Below, piece after piece: positions 57,197-64,000 of a stretch of 64,000 bases of DNA. The DNA comes from Melieria omissa (lineage: Eukaryota > Arthropoda > Insecta > Diptera > Ulidiidae), in assembly GCA_963971225.1 (NCBI GenBank), contig OZ020267.1, positions 35,740,989 to 35,804,988 of the forward strand, given 5' to 3'. Below the pieces are notes generated by a model that did not search any database, was not told where the DNA came from, and was given only the letters and a program-made list of their open reading frames with translations. Positions within the stretch are counted from its first letter, which is position 1. Each line of letters starts with the position of its first letter. A program made the position numbers and the translations under genes.

Positions 57197-60065
57197 TTTT
57201 CACTTAGTGGTTCTTAAAAGAATCATTTTAGAGCAAATTTTTCGGTTCAGGTTAAGGTTAACAAACCATCTCGATGGTTTTCTGATTTGATTTCTTTCTG
57301 AGGCAACTAAAAATTTTCCCAAGTATTAAACATTTTCAATTATCTACTTTCATATTCTGATGTTGTAGAAAGCTGCTGCTTTTGTAATATTTCCTTCAGT
57401 TTCGTAGCACTTCAACTTCGAATGAAAAATTTCATCTTGAAAGATGGTAAAAATCATAAAATTCTTATTTATTTTTGATTTTTCTGCACGCAAGCATTTT
57501 ATTCTGTCAATCTTATGCGCTTCAGACATGTTGCGATCAATGCTTGCGCGAACTTTTTCAAAATTTCATATGCTTTTCGTGGTCAATTTGATTAGTAAGA
57601 TTTGCTTAAATTGGTTTGGCTTAATATATATCTTATTCGAATAGTTGGTAGTTATGGGATGATGGTATGGGAGAGAGAGCGAGACAGTGAGAGAGAGAGA
57701 GAGAGAGAATGAACAAGACAGTCTATGAGTAATGGCGAAAGTTGAGCGCAGCGCAGTTTACCTGTTTGTGTTTTTTTTTGTTGTTGCTTATTTTGCTGTC
57801 TAAGGCTTAGAAGAAATTTATATGCTATGTTTAAGTTTATAAATAAATAAAATCAAATCAAGAAAATTGAAAATTGAAAATTCATACAAAATTTATAAGT
57901 TTTAAAAGCATTCGCAACACGCACAACAACAACAACAAAAGGGTTTGCGGTTATTTCATTTTATGACAGAAAACTCATTGCGATTATCTGACGTTGTGAT
58001 TATTTGTTGTCAACGTTGGTGACAGTTTTGTGCCGCGCTAACTGTTGGTCTGCGCACTCAGCGTTAACGTCAACACCACATACAAAAACAAAAACAACAA
58101 TAACACCAACACCAACGCATTGCGGCGTTTTTGTGTGTTGTGTTTTATATTTTGTGTGGGTTTTTTTATTGCAACATTGAACAGGCAAGTCGAGCATTTT
58201 GCTGACACAATGAAAACGCCTTCAGGCCGCTGTTGGCGACTGCTGAAGCGCGCCCCTTGACGAGCCCAACTCGGGTAGCGTGTGTTTAATATCGTTTTCA
58301 TGGTGTTGTTGTTGTTGTATTTTGGCTTTGCCCTTCGGTGCGTAAGAAATCAATTTTCGTTGCACGAAAAGCAACACACAGACTTTCGTACATGTGTAAC
58401 AGATCATGTATGTGTGTGTGTGTATGTGAGCCTGTTTTGTAGGTGTTTGTTGAAACAGTACATAAAAAATCGTGGGCCCAAAATTTGAAATTAAGTAAAG
58501 AACAACATCAATTCACTTTCATTTTGAAATTATTCGATATTGCTAGTCATTTTTGATGCCATCAAGTGGGCGATGGGTATTGTGTGGCGATTGCAGTAAG
58601 AAGGGATGTACATTTGTCATCAGGATAACACAGCGTGCAGCCGGTGCTTGGCAGGAAAGCGACAAATAAATAATGACAGCCTGCCATGATAGGCGCGCAG
58701 TACGTGCGCGTGCTAAGGTGACCATGTACAGTTCAGTTCAGTTCAGTGTTATTTTGTTAGTGTTCCTTAAATGTTTTTTTTTTCAATTTTGCGACTCAAG
58801 TTTGCTTTCATATTAACTAACAACATTCGTTAAGGCGTTTCATTGAGTGCTATATTTTATTATTAAAGTGAGCACATGGTCACCTTATACCCACACACAC
58901 ACATACACATAAAATACACATGTGTACGCCTATGCTGGCCAACACGTTACGACCAGTGAAAAGCAATTTTCACTCATTTCAGTTTTATTTCATTTTCTTT
59001 TTGTGGCAACACTTGAAATTTAATGGCCAACATTAAAGCTGCAATTTGGGTCATAGGAAAGGTCACCAGTACGCCGACGCGACGCGACACGCACTGCACA
59101 GGAAATGTGTCGCACGCTCATTGCACTGAAATGTTGATTATGCATTCCCAGAGTTCGTGATGAATTGCATTCGGAGCGCGTGGCGCTGAGAATCAATTAA
59201 CCCCCGTTCCGGATTCACCGAGCACACACATCAATATTCCACGGAGGCAGTTTTTCCCACATTGGAATTGTCTGTCGCTGACATACATTTGTATGAATGA
59301 ACAGTGCGTGAGTGTATGTCGTCAATTTGTATGTTTTATCGAAACATGACGAATGTCGCTTATACGACCCGTGGCACCAAGGCGCCAGGCATGTTACGCC
59401 TAAGCTGATGTCGTATAATATTTTTATTGAAAATTTGTTGCCACACCTTAACTATTGCAACGCATTTATTGTTGTGCAATGTTTTGTTAGAAACTGGAGA
59501 AAATACCTAAACTATTTAGCACGTTTACTGCGTCGCTGTTAGTCGCAGCAAATTGGAAAATGTGCAGTTACCAAGAATGGCAGCGAAAATAAAGGTCAAA
59601 GGTCAGCGCAGCTTATGAGAGTAAACGTTGCAGCTTTTTATGCTTGAATATTTTTTTAAATATTGGAATATTTTTTAAATATTATTATTTTTAAAATTTA
59701 AAATATTTTTAAAATTTTTTCATATATATTTGGTTTATAAAACCATTCTTATAGATTAACTTTCATCATAAGTTTAATTACTACTCCAAGTAATCACTCG
59801 CAGAAATGCAATTAATTTGTTATCGATAAATTTGTTGTTGTTGTTGTGCATTATTTTGCGCTGAAAATAATGAAACTTAACTGCTACAATAAATTAAAAG
59901 TAAATAAAAATACTGTCGTATCAGTAAATGTGCAGTGAAACAAAACAAACACAACGCAACAAAAACAAAATGCTAGCAATACAAGTAACAGTAAGAATTA
60001 AAGCTGCCAACACCAGCATTGAGTGATGGCAATTAAATGCGCTTGGAGCGGCCGCGCTGTTCTTA
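57197..60065. other. no gene seen; (GA)n tract
   Basis: Contains a (GA)n-rich tract at 57671-57709, a potential GAGA-factor site; CAA-rich DNA around 57920-58130; and (TG)n near 58408-58425. The short open frames are featureless. Confidence 0.45.
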
Positions 60066-60367
60066 CCGGTGGCGGGGCGCAGATTCGCCCACACCCAGCA
60101 GTTGCGATTGCGCTAATATTGACAGAGGATCACGATTTGACCGAACAGTGGCGCGCTGTTCAGTTCAACTGCGACGCTCGTTTGTCCGTTGCCAATGCCA
60201 GTCACGCTGCTAGGGACGACGGTGTCCGTGTGCCGCAAGAAACGACGCTGCGTTGCGCTGCGACAACAATCGAGCACACAAAAGCGTTTATTAAATCTGA
60301 TTTCCGCCTCGCTGCACTGCTGCGTCTATGCTCTTCCTGCTGGAGGCGGCTGCCGTCGGGGTGTTAG
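60066..60367 (-). other. candidate upstream exon of Syn
   Basis: On the - strand, a GC-rich 302-nt block is bounded by an acceptor-like TATACTTGCAG (about 60368-60378) and a strong donor CACCG|GTAAGA at 60066/60065. Its last two bases, CG, would complete CGA (Arg) with the A at 53481, in phase with FSSGDL. There is no ATG in that frame near the donor, so it is either a leader exon or unrelated. Inference only. Confidence 0.22.
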
Positions 60368-61116
60368 CTGCAAGTATAGCAATAAAAAATAGAATAATTA
60401 AATCTACCCAGTCAAATGAGAATTTTTTTTACAATCGCATAAAATAATGGCGCAAGTGGCAATGTGTGTGTGTGTGTGTGTGTGAGGTAAGCAAAAACCT
60501 ATGCTGCTGCGTAGGACACGAATTAAAAACGTGCGCGGCCAAGGTGATACACCGCAAAGCCGTCCAACCTTAGCGCTTTTAATGAAGTATCGCTCATACG
60601 CCCCGTGTGCCCGTGCACTAAATTTGTGTGGGTAATTCAATTTTTCTTGGCATTAAAACGATATGCCAGCAATATAATTAAATTCAGCACATTGTTTTTG
60701 TTGTTGCCATGTTGTCTTGGTAGTCAGTGAAATTTTTAAGGCTACCTGCCGCCGTTTGGCCTCAGTAAAAAATGACAACAAACCTGCGCAATGAAAAAAG
60801 CTCAATGCCAGATTTGTTTTTTTGGCAACATTTCAACAATTCTTGCGCAAGTCTTGAATTTTAAACACAAAGCCAGTAAAAGCACGTAGTAGGTAACAAG
60901 TAACAATCAACTTTGTTTATGGAGTGTTTATGTGTCAATAAATGTTGTGCCTGAGGCAATTTGCACATTGACCTACAGAACAGCAGGTTGATCAGAAGTT
61001 TAAATTTCTTCTGCTATCAAGTTAACATTTAATTTGATATGATGACCTCTCGCAAAGTATTTAGGAAAAATTAACAAACAAAATATCATTCATTCATTCG
61101 TTAAATATTGATTCTT
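60368..61116. other. no gene seen
   Basis: Includes (GT)n at 60463-60483. Unique AT-rich DNA otherwise. Confidence 0.45.
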
Positions 61117-61935
61117 TCATTGAAACCTTTGGTCTCCTTTGGTAAAAAACTGGAACAGTCGATCTTCGCAATCTTCTCTTGAGGCAAAATTTTCACCACC
61201 AAAATCATTCGCCACAGAGAGGAACAGGTGGTAATCAGTTAAAATAAAATCCTGACTATAAGTTGGCTGCATAAGAACCTCAAAACCGAGAGCCCAAAGT
61301 TTTTGATTAGTCGCTATCGAAATGGTTTGCCTGGCGTTGTCCTGGTGGAACGCAATTCCTCTTCTATTGGCCAAAGCTAGCCGCTTGAGGGCGATTGCTT
61401 CCTTCAAAGTGTTCAACTGTTGACAGTACGGGACCAAATTAATGGTTCTGCCTTAAGAAAACAACTCACAGTACTATAGATGATTCCCTATTAATTTCAA
61501 CAAACACACAGCAAAATCTTCCTGACTGCTAATCCTGCGTTGGCCATTTTCATTTGACGTTGTTTTAAGTAATCCATTTTGCATTACCAGTCACCATTCA
61601 CTTCCGCAATTAATCGATTTTGTTGCTATTCAGCAGTGATTCGCAGATGAAAATTCGGTCCATGGATGAATCATGAATCGTGTGGCAAACATACATCGAT
61701 CGTTTTTTTGTATTCAGCCTTATTCAAGTGGTCCCAAATGGTCTTTTGTTCAATGTTTATTTTCTGGGCAATCGAAACAGTGCTTGCGTGAAGGTTGGGC
61801 TCAACGATTTCCACGATTTTATGGACATTTCGACGATTAACTTTCCAGAACGTGATGCTTCCTTAACATCAAAATTACAGCAACAGAATAGACAAAATCA
61901 AAATTGCGCTTGATTCGCTGTTACAGATTCAGACC
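61117..61935 (-). pseudogene. decayed mariner transposase
   Basis: The - strand preserves pieces in correct order: HASTVSIAQKINIEQKTIWD (61830-61740 region), then LVPYCQQLNTLKEAIALKRL. Next come GIAFHQDNARQTISIATNQK with the second catalytic Asp, and PTYSQDFILTDYHLFLSVAN with the third. Stops and frame changes fill 61440-61700. The word pattern is of a different mariner lineage from the copy at 3.5 kb. No terminal repeats were identified. Confidence 0.82.
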
Positions 61936-61972
61936 CATAGATTCTAGTCAGCTTTTGAGTCGCCACCAATTA

Positions 61973-62095
61973 ACCACATTTTAGGTATGAATTGATTTGT
62001 AATTTTTTCAAATTGACAAACGCAAATTAACTGCAGACAACCAATTTTCATAAACAACTAAACAATTAAAAATCAATTCATACTCAAAATGTGAT
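61973..62095. repeat. inverted repeat, about 30-bp arms
   Basis: CACATTTTAGGTATGAATTG (from about 61975) pairs with the complement near 62072-62093 with few mismatches; spacer about 57 bp. It lies between two mariner relics pointing in opposite directions and may be a terminal-repeat pair. Confidence 0.65.
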
Positions 62096-62099
62096 AAGG

Positions 62100-62215
62100 C
62101 AACGTAAAAATAAATCTTTCATAAAAGTTGTGAAGCAACGTAAAAGAAAATTCTCTCAAATAAAAGTTTCGGCAACGTAAATAACAAAAAAATCATAAAT
62201 AAAAGTTATGAAGCA
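62100..62215. repeat. short tandem repeat, about 40-bp units
   Basis: Three units of ATAAAAGTT(G/T)(T/C)GAAGCAACGTAAA type. Confidence 0.6.
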
Positions 62216-62498
62216 AGTGAGTGTAAGAACTGCGCAAAACTTTTCCAAATTCCGAAGTGGTGATTGTGACGTTGAGGATGCCCCACGCTCTGGTCGTCCT
62301 GAGGTCCTTAACTCTGACGTCTTGCTGCACCTCGTGGAAGCAGAGCCAACTTTGAGAGTCGATATGATATCTGGAAGGTTACATTCATCACATGGAACAA
62401 TTTACAAGCACCTGGTTCAATTGGACAAGGTTCCAAAGCTTGGAAAATGGGTTCCGCATATACTAAAAAAAAATGTTGTTGCATTGTTATTTTCGTAA
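62208..62498 (+). pseudogene. mariner transposase N-terminal fragment
   Basis: An open frame of 96 codons reads VRTAQNFSKFRSGDCDVEDA, PRSGRPEVLNSDVLLHLVEA, HSSHGTIYKHLVQLDKVPKL and WVPHILKKN. This is the paired helix-turn-helix DNA-binding half of a mariner transposase, ending at the WVPH(E)L linker. The catalytic half is missing; the next 150 bp are unrelated AT-rich DNA. It points away from the relic at 61117-61935. Confidence 0.85.
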
Positions 62499-64000
62499 AA
62501 AACTTACAGTAGTTAAGTCTTTGGTATCAACAGATCTTTTAATACGAAATTTCATCTTTCTAACTTTTCGCATATTATTCTGTTAAATATCTTCTTTTGT
62601 TTTGTTTTAAAGAAAAATACATCTCTTACGTATTGCGAAAAATTTCACAATCCACCTTTAACTCCTCCAGCCGAAGGTAAACATTTGTTTGCGCATAAAA
62701 CAAATTACTTCACCTGCACATATTTCACTTGCGACCTTGTCACACAAAGCAAAGCACAGTCAGCTATTTTGCAACATGCAACAAAGTGTTGCCGCTTTCT
62801 AACGTGCATTTGTTTTAACCCTTTTTTCTTCCTCGCCAACAATGTGATTCGTGTTGTACAAACATTTCGGAGACGCCCCAGAAATTGCTACATGACGGCA
62901 CATAGCGACAGCGCAGCGAACACAACTTCGCGTTGGGCAATTTTGCATGCTTTTCAACCCTTTATCAGGTGTGCTGGTTGTTGTTGTTGCTGTTGTAAAG
63001 AGTTCAACACAAAATGGCAACATGTGTTTTCGTTGCAGTGCACATAAAGCACGAAGTGTTACAATGTAACAATGTAACATTTAAAAGGGTTAAAAGATAA
63101 ACGTTGCACGTGCGCCGCGTTGTCGTGAAATTTCAAACGCGCCACACGTAACACAGATCAGTCGCGCTTCATTGCAACGCAATATGCAGCAACATGAATA
63201 TTTAAAAATTATGACAAAGTGCGCTTAAACGGACCTGACACGCCAAACACAATTTGACGCCTGTAAATTGGACTGTAAACATTTGTATGGCTGTGTGTCT
63301 GTGTTGGCTCACGCAACGACAGCCAGTCGGCCGGTTCACGTTTCTATTGGTCGCTTCAGTGACACGCTTCGCTCGCACAAACAAATTTCGAGATTTCCCT
63401 TCAAAATTGGCCCCTGGGGTATTTGCGGCGGTCGCCGGCCGCCAGCCGACTGCTAAGTGCCCTAATCAGTGCGGAAAAGGTTCTGCCCGCCTGTACACAT
63501 TATAAGAAATTCATAAACTTAATTATACGAAAGTGAAGTGATTTGAATTTCCAACGCATTACTTGTCTTGCGGGCCGATTTGCTGCGTGCGCCTGCAACA
63601 TTAAAGTCGAAGTTGGGGGAAATTTCCGCTGCCGCTTTCGACCTTCCGCTGGTGATGAAATTTCCGCTGCGGCGTTTGACCTTCCGCTCCTGCGGACAGT
63701 TGTCTCTCATCAGAGTCGAGTTCATAAGCAGCCAGGAAACAATCAACTCAGATTAAGCAATGCCATCTTTGGCCTGTCATGTCAGTTAAAAAACTTTTTC
63801 GAGACAAAATGTTTTGTCACTTTCGTTCAGCTGAGACGAAATCTCTTGAGGAAAGAATTTCAGTTTATGCTTTCGACTTTTTGCAATGATTTCCACTTCA
63901 CATCTTTTTCAGAATGTGCGCCGCTCCTTCCGTTCCTTGATTGATCCCTTGTTGAGTATTGTTTTTTTTTACATGTCTTCACGCTTCATGAATTCGACTA
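62499..64000. other. no gene recognised; GC-rich 63080-63480
   Basis: GC-rich unique DNA at 63080-63480 could be promoter or leader sequence. A 32-bp direct duplication (GAAATTTCCGCTGCCGCTTT and following) recurs at about 63628 and 63658. Overlapping open frames on both strands match no known domain. Confidence 0.4.

Noticed and set aside
60023..60367. 114-residue + strand open frame
   Set aside because: GC-rich block with better splice signals on the other strand; no domain recognised.
63960..64000. ATG AAG CGT (MKR) on the - strand at the right edge, tempting as the Syn start
   Set aside because: The frame runs into a stop within seven codons, and no donor gives the right phase to join FSSGDL.

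Overview
The window is insect nuclear DNA, almost certainly from a higher (schizophoran) fly and probably a tephritid-like one. The two recognisable host genes are closest to their Drosophila counterparts. They sit in long AT-rich introns full of Tc1/mariner, piggyBac, hAT, jockey-type and SINE debris and long simple-repeat arrays. The family assignment is inference; the sequence itself only shows a fly-like Syn/Timp locus.

Host genes. Timp (tissue inhibitor of metalloproteinases) is complete on the + strand: four coding exons from 41648 to 46102 encode 210 residues. Synapsin (Syn) is on the - strand. Five exons (53481-53120, 50978-50815, 50657-50586, 46814-46671, 46596-46492) encode the N-terminal half: the A-like domain, an Ala/Pro linker and the first part of the synapsin C domain. 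The remaining Syn exons were not found, so the intron that holds Timp runs at least 46.49 kb, to or past the left edge. TIMP nested in a synapsin intron is an arrangement known in both Drosophila and vertebrates.

Layout. 1-3.4 kb: a possible 3' end of an unknown + strand gene and a leader-like GC-rich block. 3.5-18.6 kb: a deleted mariner, two composite minisatellite elements, two piggyBac-type MITEs in opposite orientation, a decayed LINE and a 5'-truncated jockey-like LINE with a target-site duplication. 20.8-30.4 kb: a microsatellite-bearing MITE (second copy at 26.7 kb), four long simple-repeat arrays and two TIR elements. 33.8-40.7 kb: a third piggyBac-type MITE, a 788-bp TIR element, a tRNA-derived SINE, a foldback, and a hAT relic next to a hAT MITE. 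41.2-46.5 kb: Timp. 46.5-53.5 kb: Syn exons with intronic MITEs, SINE and LINE relics. 53.5-64 kb: presumed Syn 5' intron or flank with LINE/SINE debris, a solo LTR, a candidate 5' exon and mariner relics.

Syn encodes a synaptic-vesicle phosphoprotein and Timp a secreted inhibitor of metalloproteinases. They share genomic space rather than a pathway. I found no bacterial-type system and nothing I would call a new protein system. The most novel material is the repeat biology, especially the MITE whose (AATG)n core differs between copies and whose empty insertion site is present in the same window.
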